A stretch of 38,981 nt of DNA from a virus. Under the pieces are notes generated by a model, which saw only the letters and a program-made list of their open reading frames with translations, had not been told where the DNA came from and did no database searches. Each line of letters begins with the position of its first letter. Position 1 is the first letter of the stretch. The position numbers and the translations under genes are program-made. Where the stretch lies: positions 1-38,981 of the IMG/VR virus record IMGVR_UViG_3300031839_001157, one strand, 5' to 3'. Of the stretch, positions 29,735 to 38,400 are shown one piece after another.

Positions 29735-32155
29735 ATGGCTATAATTGTTCCAAACCAAATGCCGGTAGTTGACAAGCCGGAAAAGATTGCGCTGATCGGT
29801 GGCTCACCTGGAAAGGATGAAACCGAGATGCGCGTGCCTTTTGTAGGTAGTGGTGGTAATATACTATCACAGCTACTCAACAGAGCAGGCATCTTAAAGT
29901 CTGCTTGTTTCCTAGGCAACGTCTCACAATCTTCTCCTACTTATGGTAACGAAGATAACTTTTCATGGGACGGTTGGCAGGTGCAGCAAGGCTTAGAGCA
30001 GTTAGGCCGAGACATTAAAGCCTTTGACCCTAACGTCTGTGTGTTGATGGGCAAGCTGGCGATGCGTGCCGCAGGCAAAACAGGTGATAGCGTATACAAT
30101 ATGCGTGGCACCATGTTTCGATGTGTAGATACCAATTCTCCTTTGTATGGTCGTAAGTGTATTATTACGCACGATCCATATATACTGACAGGTCAATACA
30201 AGCTAGTTCCTTTAGTTGCTTTTGATCTAAAACGTGCAGCGGAAGAAGCGTTAGACAAAGATCTTGAGCTGCCGCAACGCACCTTTGACCTTCATCTAAC
30301 TCCTCCAGAAATAATAGATAAACTAGACTCTTGGCCGACAGGCCACGTCGCATCTATTGACATTGAAGGTGGAGTAGACCCTGAGAAGTATGGCGGTATT
30401 ACCTGCCTTTCTATTGCATCTTCGCCGCAGTATGCTTTTATCATTGACTTCAAAAATATGTCTCCTCCTGTGATGCTTGACGTTTACAAGTCTCTAAAGC
30501 GTTGGATGGAGAATCCTGAGATTCCAAAGATTGCGCAGAACTTTATGTATGAAAACTTCTGTATTCCTTGGAGACACAAAATGTATGTCGCAGGTATGCA
30601 TTGGGATACCATGCTATCTGGCTGGGAGATATTTCCAGAGCTGCCTAAAAGTCTAGCTACGCAGACATCAATCTGGACACGTGAACCTTACTACAAGTTC
30701 GAGAGAAAGATACACGATGACGAAACTCACAACGCTTACTGCTGCAAAGATACAACTGTAACATACGAGATTTATGAGCGGCAAAAAGAGTATCTTGACC
30801 AAGAAGAATTTGCACAAGCTAAAGCACACCTAGACTTCAATCACAGCTTACTTAGACCATTTGCATACATGCAGCTGAGAGGTATAAAGTATGAAAGTGA
30901 GCTTGCACAAAACGAGGCTTCCGCGCTTTGGGCTGAGATGATGGAGCTTCAAACCTGGATTGATTTAGTAAATGGAGAACCACTTAATATAAACTCTCAT
31001 GTTCAGCTTAAAAAGTTCCTATACAACAAACTTCAACTAACTAAGCAGTATGTTATAGAGAAAGGAAGAAAGACCAACAAGCTTGCTTCCGACGTAGTCG
31101 CTCTGCTAAAGCTCCTTAAATTGCATGACTCAGACGTAGTATATCACATCCTTAGATGGCGACACTTAGAAGGTATTCGTCGTCAAGTGGATTTCAAGTT
31201 AGATGATGACGGTCGTGTCCGGTCTGGTTACAATGTTGTTGGCACAGAAACAGGTCGTTTATCTTGTAAGACCTCTGACTCAGGCGGAGGTTACAATTTG
31301 CAGACTACAACTAAACGACTGCGCAAATGTTTCGTTCCAGACGAAGGCAACTACATGTTTCAAGTTGACCTTTCTGGAGCAGACGGTTGGACTGTTGCAG
31401 CTCATTGTGCAAGGTTCGATGACTTCGCTATGTTAGAAGATTATCGCTCCGGAGTCAAACCTGCTAAAGTCATCTGTGCTTTGTCTATTCTTAAAGACAA
31501 CTCTATTGCAACACTTCCATCACACGACCTTAAAGAAATTATCGACGGTTTAGACATTCCGCCTTGGCTGTATGCTGCTGCTAAAGCAGTTCAACACGGC
31601 TCCAACTATGGTATGGGTGGACCGACTATGTCTAACAACATCCTTAAACGATCTTGGAAAGACGATGGCAACCCTGTTCACGTTGCACCTAAAGATTGTC
31701 TTGCATTACAAACACTATACTTTTTACGCTATCGTGGTGTCAAAGCATGGCAAGCTTGGTGCAAACAACAACTAGAACAATTCGGCTGGATGGATTCTGC
31801 ATCAGGTCATCGAAGGCACTTCTTTGGTCGTCGACGTGACAACGCTACACTTCAAGCTGCATATTCGCAAGAGCCGCAGGCTAATACCACTTATGCCACT
31901 AATTTAGCTCTAACAAACCTTTGGCAGGATCCAGAAAACCGCGACAAAAATAAACTCATCATTGAACCACTGCACCAAGTTCACGATGCACTCATTGGTC
32001 AATTTCCAAAAGACAAAGAGGACTGGTCTGTTAAAAAACTTATAGACTATTTTTCTAACACATTAACAATAGCTGGCACCGAAATGATTATTCCTTTTGA
32101 GGGCGAGTATGGCCTTTTCTGGGGTGATGATTCAGCTGGCACTATATCCCTATGA
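29735..32155 (+). CDS. DNA polymerase family A with N-terminal UDG-like domain
   Basis: 806 aa. Residues about 15-175 resemble a family 4-type uracil-DNA glycosylase fold: GGSPGKDE (22-29, the usual GEAPG position), VPFVGSGGNILSQLL, GNVSQSSP (61-68) and ITHDP (144-148). The usual Fe-S cysteines are absent. A 3'-5' exonuclease follows: DIE (209-211), QNFMYE (268-273, Glu for the usual Asp) and YCCKD (335-339). The polymerase has motif A DLSGAD (545-550), motif B with Lys617 and Tyr625-Gly626, and motif C HDA (750-752). The usual Glu of motif A is Asp550 and the Glu of the canonical HDE is Ala752. Main replicative polymerase of the phage. Start is 1 nt after the methyltransferase stop. Confidence 0.92.
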   Translation: MAIIVPNQMPVVDKPEKIALIGGSPGKDETEMRVPFVGSGGNILSQLLNRAGILKSACFLGNVSQSSPTYGNEDNFSWDGWQVQQGLEQLGRDIKAFDPNVCVLMGKLAMRAAGKTGDSVYNMRGTMFRCVDTNSPLYGRKCIITHDPYILTGQYKLVPLVAFDLKRAAEEALDKDLELPQRTFDLHLTPPEIIDKLDSWPTGHVASIDIEGGVDPEKYGGITCLSIASSPQYAFIIDFKNMSPPVMLDVYKSLKRWMENPEIPKIAQNFMYENFCIPWRHKMYVAGMHWDTMLSGWEIFPELPKSLATQTSIWTREPYYKFERKIHDDETHNAYCCKDTTVTYEIYERQKEYLDQEEFAQAKAHLDFNHSLLRPFAYMQLRGIKYESELAQNEASALWAEMMELQTWIDLVNGEPLNINSHVQLKKFLYNKLQLTKQYVIEKGRKTNKLASDVVALLKLLKLHDSDVVYHILRWRHLEGIRRQVDFKLDDDGRVRSGYNVVGTETGRLSCKTSDSGGGYNLQTTTKRLRKCFVPDEGNYMFQVDLSGADGWTVAAHCARFDDFAMLEDYRSGVKPAKVICALSILKDNSIATLPSHDLKEIIDGLDIPPWLYAAAKAVQHGSNYGMGGPTMSNNILKRSWKDDGNPVHVAPKDCLALQTLYFLRYRGVKAWQAWCKQQLEQFGWMDSASGHRRHFFGRRRDNATLQAAYSQEPQANTTYATNLALTNLWQDPENRDKNKLIIEPLHQVHDALIGQFPKDKEDWSVKKLIDYFSNTLTIAGTEMIIPFEGEYGLFWGDDSAGTISL

Positions 32156-32382
32156 AAACCGTAGAAGCCCGTCGTAACCTTCTAAACGATATTCAAAACT
32201 TTCATTCAGTCGAGGTAAATTCTGACTATTTATTGTCTGAAGTATTTAATGATGTGTTAATCACCGAGTGGTGTCACGCGGTTGGTGTAACATACTTAGT
32301 TAATTTAAAACCTGACCCTTCCTTCAAATCAAAAAGCACAATTATATTCCAAGACATTCTTTGTAAAGACGAATCACTATGA
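32152..32382 (+). CDS. Small protein, unknown
   Basis: 76 aa, mixed composition (EVFNDVLITEWCHAVGVTYL near 30-49). Overlaps the polymerase and the next gene by 4 nt each, so it is co-translated with them. No motif recognised. Confidence 0.6.
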   Translation: MKTVEARRNLLNDIQNFHSVEVNSDYLLSEVFNDVLITEWCHAVGVTYLVNLKPDPSFKSKSTIIFQDILCKDESL

Positions 32383-32969
32383 AACCTAATGTTCACCTAG
32401 AAACCGAAGCGTTTAAAGCACAAGTAAAAAATCTACGATCAGAATTTGATACTGTCGTAGAGACTGGCACAAACACAGGAACCGGCACAACTAAGATCTT
32501 TGCCGATAATGGGTTTGAAGTTTACTCTTGTGAGATGAACGTATCAAATTACGACAAAGCAAAAGAGTTGCATGGCAACAATAAAAAAGTGCATCTGCAT
32601 TACGCTTTCTCTTGCGACCTTAAAACACTTGATCCAGTCAGTCAACAGAAATACAAAGATCACCAAGACATAGAGCAAGACTTTCTTGCCAAGCAAATTA
32701 AAAAGCACGGATCAAGCGTTTTGTATTGCCTTGATTCTCATTGGACTATGGGCTTCCGTGAGTTTAGTCAACTGCTTCAACACCATATGAAGTTCGGTCA
32801 ACGTCTAGTAATTCTTTTAGACGACGTAACAAATCTAAAGCACCGCCCATCTATTAGATTCTTAGACACAATGTATCCTTACCCTCATACAGTAGAACAT
32901 AAATCAGGAGAACGTTGGGCAACCATTACCTTGCACGCATATGATACCAATGTTAGCACATCACTATAA
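32379..32969 (+). CDS. SAM-dependent methyltransferase-like protein
   Basis: 196 aa. A class I methyltransferase-like motif I, VVETGTNTGTGTTKIFADNG (26-45), is followed by an acidic residue after the next strand (YSCEMN, Glu52). Then come VLYCLDSHW (113-121) and a strand with LVILLDDV (147-154). This order resembles class I Rossmann methyltransferases such as FkbM/CmcI-like ones. Substrate unknown; small molecule, glycan, protein and nucleic acid are all possible. It overlaps the ligase gene by 29 nt. The call rests on the Gly-rich loop and fold pattern. Confidence 0.6.
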   Translation: MKPNVHLETEAFKAQVKNLRSEFDTVVETGTNTGTGTTKIFADNGFEVYSCEMNVSNYDKAKELHGNNKKVHLHYAFSCDLKTLDPVSQQKYKDHQDIEQDFLAKQIKKHGSSVLYCLDSHWTMGFREFSQLLQHHMKFGQRLVILLDDVTNLKHRPSIRFLDTMYPYPHTVEHKSGERWATITLHAYDTNVSTSL

Positions 32970-33771
32970 GGACAAGAAAAAGCATGTAACTTATCCCTGC
33001 TTTATTCAGCCTAAGATTGATGGAGTCCGAGGCATTTACAACAGTGAAATACTTCAAACACGTGACGAAAAGATCTGGAATAACTCAGTAGTAGAACATA
33101 TCACTTCCGAGTTAACTAACCTGCCTAAACACATTCTACTCGATGGTGAGCTTTATGTCCACGGCTGGCCATTGCAGAAAATTAACGCTGCAATTTCTGT
33201 GAATCGTTTGCACCCAACTAAAAATACTCCGCATGTGCAGTTTCATGTATTCGACTGTATAGATGCTAGTAACTTAACTATGCCTTTTTCTGAGCGATTC
33301 AACTTGCTCCAAGAAATATTACCAGCAAACTCCTTAAACATCTTTTCTGTTCCAACTTACAAAGTTCACACAGAAATAGAAGCCGACCAATATTACTCAC
33401 ATTTCCTTGGACTAAACTACGAAGGTATGATGTATCGTCTTAATCGTCCATACGGCTTGCTAGACGACTGCGGTAACAAAGAAAACCGTTGGCCGTATCT
33501 ACTCAAGCGCAAAGACTGGTTAGACGAAAACTGTGAATGCGTTGACGTAATACTAGGAGAAGAAGGTTCTAAATACGAGAACGTTGTAGGTTCATTAAAA
33601 CTACGTTTTCCTAATGGTATAATCTTCTCAGCTGGTTCTGGCCTTTCTGACATTCAACGACACCAATACATGGACGCTCCTCCTATTGGCACTATGGTCA
33701 GAATAAAATACAAATGCCTTACAGAAGGAGGCAGACCACGTGAACCTATTATCGCCGCTGTGCTAGACTAA
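32941..33771 (+). CDS. ATP-dependent DNA ligase
   Basis: 276 aa. Motif I QPKIDGVRG carries the adenylated Lys25. Further motifs are LLDGELYVHG (67-75, Glu70), FHVFDC (101-106), EGMMYR (161-166) and LLKRKD (187-192) of the adenylation domain. A C-terminal OB-like domain contains VGSLKLRFPNG and IKYKCLTEGGRPREP. It is a compact ligase of about T7 or Chlorella-virus size, sealing nicks left by the phage polymerase and nucleases. The start at 32941 overlaps the previous gene by 29 nt; the ATG at 32950 is a close alternative. Confidence 0.92.
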   Translation: MIPMLAHHYKDKKKHVTYPCFIQPKIDGVRGIYNSEILQTRDEKIWNNSVVEHITSELTNLPKHILLDGELYVHGWPLQKINAAISVNRLHPTKNTPHVQFHVFDCIDASNLTMPFSERFNLLQEILPANSLNIFSVPTYKVHTEIEADQYYSHFLGLNYEGMMYRLNRPYGLLDDCGNKENRWPYLLKRKDWLDENCECVDVILGEEGSKYENVVGSLKLRFPNGIIFSAGSGLSDIQRHQYMDAPPIGTMVRIKYKCLTEGGRPREPIIAAVLD

Positions 33772-33818
33772 GCTCTAACGCATTCAACTATTGAATCAAA
33801 CGTAATTTTAGGGCTTTT
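33771..33818 (+). terminator. Terminator-like hairpin after ligase, with palindrome
   Basis: Outer stem AGCTCTAA (33771-33778) with TTAGGGCT (33808-33815, one G-U pair), then TTTT. The palindrome TTCAA-CTA-TTGAA (33783-33795) lies inside. The plan is the same as at 19055-19099, ending the replication operon just after the ligase stop. Confidence 0.68.
33783..33795. repeat. Copy of palindrome TTCAA-N3-TTGAA
   Basis: TTCAACTATTGAA inside the hairpin after the ligase; identical over 15 bp to the copy at 19069. Its reverse complement continues TGCGTTAG. Confidence 0.75.
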
Positions 33819-33824
33819 ATATAT

Positions 33825-33894
33825 CGCCCGCGCTATCCATCCGATCCGCCCGATGCGATGGCCTACGGGCAAGCGTGATGCAAAAGCGGGGCAT
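33825..33894. other. GC-rich island in intergenic DNA
   Basis: 70 bp with about 66% G+C, clearly above the surrounding AT-rich sequence, between the ligase terminator and the next promoter. It holds inverted repeats GCCCG-N13-CGGGC (33848-33870) and CCATC...GATGG (33837-33861). It is not coding and not a tRNA. Possibly a protein-binding, packaging or origin site, or imported DNA. Confidence 0.5.
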
Positions 33895-33902
33895 TTACGA
33901 GA

Positions 33903-33931
33903 TTGACAAATCCCCCATTGCATGATATATT
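33903..33931 (+). promoter_or_regulatory. Consensus sigma70 promoter, leaderless transcript
   Basis: -35 TTGACA (33903-33908), 17-bp spacer, -10 TATATT (33926-33931). The predicted start lies at or just before ATG 33940, giving a leaderless mRNA as at 19184. It drives the last two rightward genes. Confidence 0.72.
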
Positions 33932-33939
33932 TATATATA

Positions 33940-34170
33940 ATGAAATCATATCCGTTAAACCTATCCGAGAATGCTTGGCTTGATTACATCAAACGCAAGC
34001 GAACTATACACGACCTAAGAGCTAAAGAATCTCCTCAGTCTCCTAAGGTGACTATGGCATTACTCTTTCGTCTTGCCATTGCCGAGTTCTTCAAAATGTC
34101 TGACAAAGACATAATAAATCTAATTCGCAAAGAGCAACTATCTGAGACTGAACAAGACCTCTTTTCCTAA
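33940..34170 (+). CDS. Small protein, possible ribbon-helix-helix DNA binder
   Basis: 76 aa from ATG 33940; the ATG at 33922 is rejected because it lies inside the promoter spacer. A strand-like start (SYPLNLSENAWLDYIKRK) is followed by helices with VTMALLFRLAIAEFFKM near 38-54, a layout like small ribbon-helix-helix proteins, but the match is weak. It is coupled (TAATG) to the helicase-like gene and has its own strong promoter, so a regulator of the helicase or an accessory factor is plausible. Confidence 0.6.
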   Translation: MKSYPLNLSENAWLDYIKRKRTIHDLRAKESPQSPKVTMALLFRLAIAEFFKMSDKDIINLIRKEQLSETEQDLFS

Positions 34171-35477
34171 TGTCATTCCTGCGCAACTATTCAATCATGA
34201 CCTCAGGCAATGAGTCACCTGTTGTCTATCATAACTGGGCTGCACTGTCTACCTTATCGTCACTCATATCAAGACGCGTATGGGTTGACATGGGTATCTT
34301 TACAGTTTACCCTAATATGTATGTTCTATTCGTAGGTATGCCAGGCATCAAGAAGTCTACAGCAATGGACATATCTTTACGTATGCTGCAGTCACTTCAT
34401 GACATTCCTATCTCTCCTCCATCTGTGACAAAAGAAGCACTAACTCAAATGATGGCAGAAGAAGATTCACCATGCCAAAAAGCTTTCAAAGTCGGCGAGG
34501 ACTTGCATCACTACACTCACCTGTCACTATACTGTAACGAGTTTGCAACTTTACTAGATGCAGGTGGTAATGCTCCAGGTATGATTGGCTTTCTCACAGA
34601 CGTTTGGGATCGTGATGAGTTTGAAGTTCGCACCAAGAACAAAGGTATCGACACTATCAAAGGTCCATACATCACTATGCTTGGTTGCCTTACTACAGAG
34701 ACCATGAACAACTTAGCGTCAACACGCATTATTTCTTCTGGTTTTTCTCGCCGCTGCATCTTTGTTTATTCAGACGACTTCGGAACACCAGTGCCTATTC
34801 CTCGCATCACAGAAGAACAAAAGCTTGCTCGTGACGCTTGCATCAAACGAGCAAAAGAAATACTAGAACTTAAAGGTGAGTTCAAGCTAGCTACGACTGC
34901 ACTGGTCTGGTGGGACAGATGGTATAAAGAGAACTTCAAAGCACGAGCAGAAGAAAAGAACGCAATCTTTCAAGGTTACTTACAATCAAAAGCAGGATAC
35001 GTTTTGAAGGTTGCAATGTTAATATCTCTGTCCGAAAGTAATGACTTGAACTTAGAGCCAGAACATCTTTCCGCTGCACTACAATTCCTAGAGGACATTG
35101 AGCCTGACATGATGAGAGTGTTTGAAGGTGCTGGTCGCAATGAGCTTGCGCCTATCGCAGCATCAATCAAGACAATGATCCTCGCTTCCAAGAAGCCCGT
35201 CACTCGTAAGTTAATTCACAAGACTTTCCACAAAGATGCCGATCCAAAGGAAATGGACAACGTGCTGGATCACTTGGTTAATACCGAGGACGAGATTCTA
35301 TGCAAGGCTTTAACAATAGATGAGACGCACACCGTAAAGCTCTACGGGACTGAAGCAGCGTTTACAGAGTTGCTAACAACTGATCCGCGATTTGCGCCGC
35401 AACAACACGAGAAAGATAAGGTCGATCTTCCATCAGTCGATCTATCAAAGACGCCCTCATCACAGAACGTTGATTAA
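34170..35477 (+). CDS. DUF3987-like P-loop helicase/ATPase
   Basis: 435 aa. A Walker A-like loop GMPGIKKST (56-64, Lys62) and a following strand with LSLYCNEFATLL (119-130, Glu125) fit the Walker B position. FLTDVWDRDEFEVRT (142-156) and LGCLTTETM then follow, with an arginine-rich FSRRCIFVYSDD. This is the DUF3987/phage primase-helicase-like pattern, and it would serve as the replicative helicase; no DnaB- or primase-type gene is otherwise present. The C-terminal 120 residues contain a possible winged-helix region. The last 116 nt overlap the giant virion gene on the opposite strand. Confidence 0.78.
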   Translation: MSFLRNYSIMTSGNESPVVYHNWAALSTLSSLISRRVWVDMGIFTVYPNMYVLFVGMPGIKKSTAMDISLRMLQSLHDIPISPPSVTKEALTQMMAEEDSPCQKAFKVGEDLHHYTHLSLYCNEFATLLDAGGNAPGMIGFLTDVWDRDEFEVRTKNKGIDTIKGPYITMLGCLTTETMNNLASTRIISSGFSRRCIFVYSDDFGTPVPIPRITEEQKLARDACIKRAKEILELKGEFKLATTALVWWDRWYKENFKARAEEKNAIFQGYLQSKAGYVLKVAMLISLSESNDLNLEPEHLSAALQFLEDIEPDMMRVFEGAGRNELAPIAASIKTMILASKKPVTRKLIHKTFHKDADPKEMDNVLDHLVNTEDEILCKALTIDETHTVKLYGTEAAFTELLTTDPRFAPQQHEKDKVDLPSVDLSKTPSSQNVD

Positions 35478-38400
35478 GGTTAGGTTTAGATCCTAGCTGT
35501 GATTGAACTTCTGCCCTTTTAAGCAGCCTAGCAACCTCGCTAGGTTCATTGCTATAACCCATAGATCGAAGCAAAGCCTCTTGACCAGCCGAACCTTTAA
35601 AAGTAGCTTCCCTTCTAGCATCTCTAGGAAACGCTTCTTTCTCTGCTCGGTCTGCAACAAGGCCAGACAAACGCTGCTTTTCGCTTTCAAACTCACTAAA
35701 AGCTTTTTCAGTCGCACCCATATCTAGTGCCATCTGAACTTTTTCTGAACTCCAAGCTAGCCGCTCAATCTCTTTTCTTGCTTCACTTGCTGGCATCTCT
35801 GACAGCGAATCAGCCACTTTAATACCTTTTCTTCTTATAACGTCTTCATGCTTACGTTGCAGACGATTAATAGTTCTTTCTCTGTCTATTCGTTGTGGTG
35901 TAAATCCAATAGCATAAGCTACCTTTTCTCCAAAGTTAGCATCAATCAATTTGCCACCTCCCGAGTCTCTCAGCTCTCCACCGTGCCTTAGCAGGTGAAT
36001 AGGCTTCTTCCAAGCAATAGGAACAACATCCTCTAATGCTTGCCCAGGGTTGCCTTCTCTAATCAAGTTAATAGCACCCTTAGAGACATTTTCAACGATT
36101 GAACCCGTCGGTCCCATTAGTTGCCCCAGAGACCAACCATCATAAGGGTTAAGTCCCATCACACCGCCGACAGCTAAACGACTTGCAAAGTCAGGTGCGC
36201 CTGGTAATACTTCTTTAGAAAAGGTATTTGCTGCTCCATTAAGTATCAAGTCAGCCAAGATGCCACCGTCTTCTCGTTCATCATCTTCTAATAGACCTGC
36301 AAGACCTTCTCGAGCTTCTTTCTCAATTTCAAGTCCAGTATATTTTTCTAGCAGTGCCATAGCTGATCCTACAAAAGGAAGTCCTACTAAACCTGCAGAA
36401 GCAAACTGTGCAATAACCATTGCTGTTAAAGCTTTGCGTGCATTTTTCCTGTCAGTTGGTGTCATGTCAGGATACTGCGTCTTATTAAAAGCCGTTTCAC
36501 CGTAACGTCGCATCATTGACAACACACCAAAGTTATATCCTTGCAACGAATACATAGCTTGACCAAGTCCTCTAAATGCGCCTGTTCCTTCAAACATTGC
36601 AACAGGCCTATTAGCTTTGCCGCCTGAATAAGTAACTACACGAGCAAATTCAAGTGCTGACTCCATTGCGGCTTTATGGTCTAATCCGTCAGCTTTTGCT
36701 TTGTTGTATCCAGCAATGAGGGCGACGCGAGCATTGTATTGTGTAAACTGCTGATAGAGTTTCAGCGAGTTTCTTGCTAGGTTCATTGCAGGAGTTATTC
36801 CCCACCTTGCAAGTGGATTTTTGGATTTCTCACCGCCCCTCATTGCCAGACCTGAAAGATCTGAGTTTGCTGCAGGATCAGGCTCAATAACTTCACTAGC
36901 CCATGACATAGAAATTTCGCCCCTTTCAGCAGCGTATTCCATCAGTTCGCCATAGTCTTTGTTGTCCCAAAACCTGTGGTTGTCAATACCCTTATAAGCC
37001 TTTTGTTTGTCGCTTTCAGTAAGTCTACCAACAAATGGTAGTTTAACTTTAGCCAGACGTTTTAGATTAGAAGGTATCTGTAGTGCAGAAAACTTACCAA
37101 CTTCTTTTTCAGCCTGAATAATATACTTCATTGCACCCAGAAAACTTTCACCTCGTGCTATTAACTCAGGCACATAAGTGTTAACTGGCTGTGTAAGTTC
37201 AATAGCATGAGAGCTAAAGTTCAAGCCAAGAAAGTATGCAGCATTTGCTTGCACAATATCTTTACCAATCTTCGTATCTGGTTCGAAGAAGTTTTTAATG
37301 TGTTGGTCCAAGTCACCTAAATGTGCAGCAACCTTTTCATCGTTACGCCATGCCGGATCGGACTGACGATAGTTGTATCTGTGATAGAATAATTTTTTGT
37401 TTAGCTTTCGTGTAGCAGAGTTCCAGTAAGCCATTTGCGTCGAAAACATATCAAGATACTGACGACCATCAGAAAGCTTTCTGCGCGATCCATTCTTAAT
37501 AATGTCGCTTGCCATCAGGTCTTTCTCAAATTCTGAAGCATAATTAAACTCAGCTTTGAGACGCTGCTTCTGCTCATCAGACAATGTAGTCATAGAGTCT
37601 ACAAGCGACTTGTTCAATGCATCCATGCGTGCAAGTTCAGAAACAACACGATCTTCACCTACAAAGTGTGGTTGTCCTCTGCGAACACCTTCCACCATTA
37701 TGACCTCTTTTCCTCTGGCTTTAAGCTCCTTAGCTTCAAAGGCTTTAGCTTCTTTAGCTGAATCAAACGCAGCACCACCAGTCTTGCCATCTTTGTCTTT
37801 CCAGCGAACAAAGAACTTACCTGTTCTAATTTCAGAGAAGAAATAAGGCTTCTTCTTGAATTGTGCTTTAAGCGTCTCTAAACCATTAAAACCCTTTTCA
37901 GCAAGTTCATACGCCTTGGCAAATCCGTCACTATCAGGAAACTCACTTGCTACTTTTTGTAGCATAGTTCTACCAGCTTCTACACTAGCAGGATCACCTG
38001 ACTTCATTAAAGTTAAAGCTTCATACATGACATTAGACAAGCCCATTGCGTTTTCACGTAAGCTGTCAGGATAGCGGCTTGCAATATAGTTAGTTACAAG
38101 TGCTTCGTTAGAGGCTCTAACAATACGAGGAATTTCTACGTCAGTAAACTCTTTCATTGCCGCAGACATTCTAGATTTAATGTGAATAACTGCTTCTCTC
38201 TCTGAAGGCTTAAGGTCTTTCAGTTTCTTGTGTAGCTCAGGTTCTACTTCAGCTAAGTCACCAAATGACAACTCCTTAGCGTGAGTGTTTTGTGCACGCA
38301 TCCAGTCATCTCGCAGCGACTGTAGCTTAGGACTTTTTTTAACGCGCTCAAACTTTAAGCTGTCATCGCGTGATGAAAACTGTGCGTTACCTGCTGCATC

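Noticed and set aside
33825-33894. Possible tRNA in the GC-rich island
   Set aside because: No acceptor pairing, T-loop TTC or anticodon stem could be found.
33922-33939. Earlier ATG for the 76-aa gene
   Set aside because: It is inside the promoter, upstream of the predicted transcription start.
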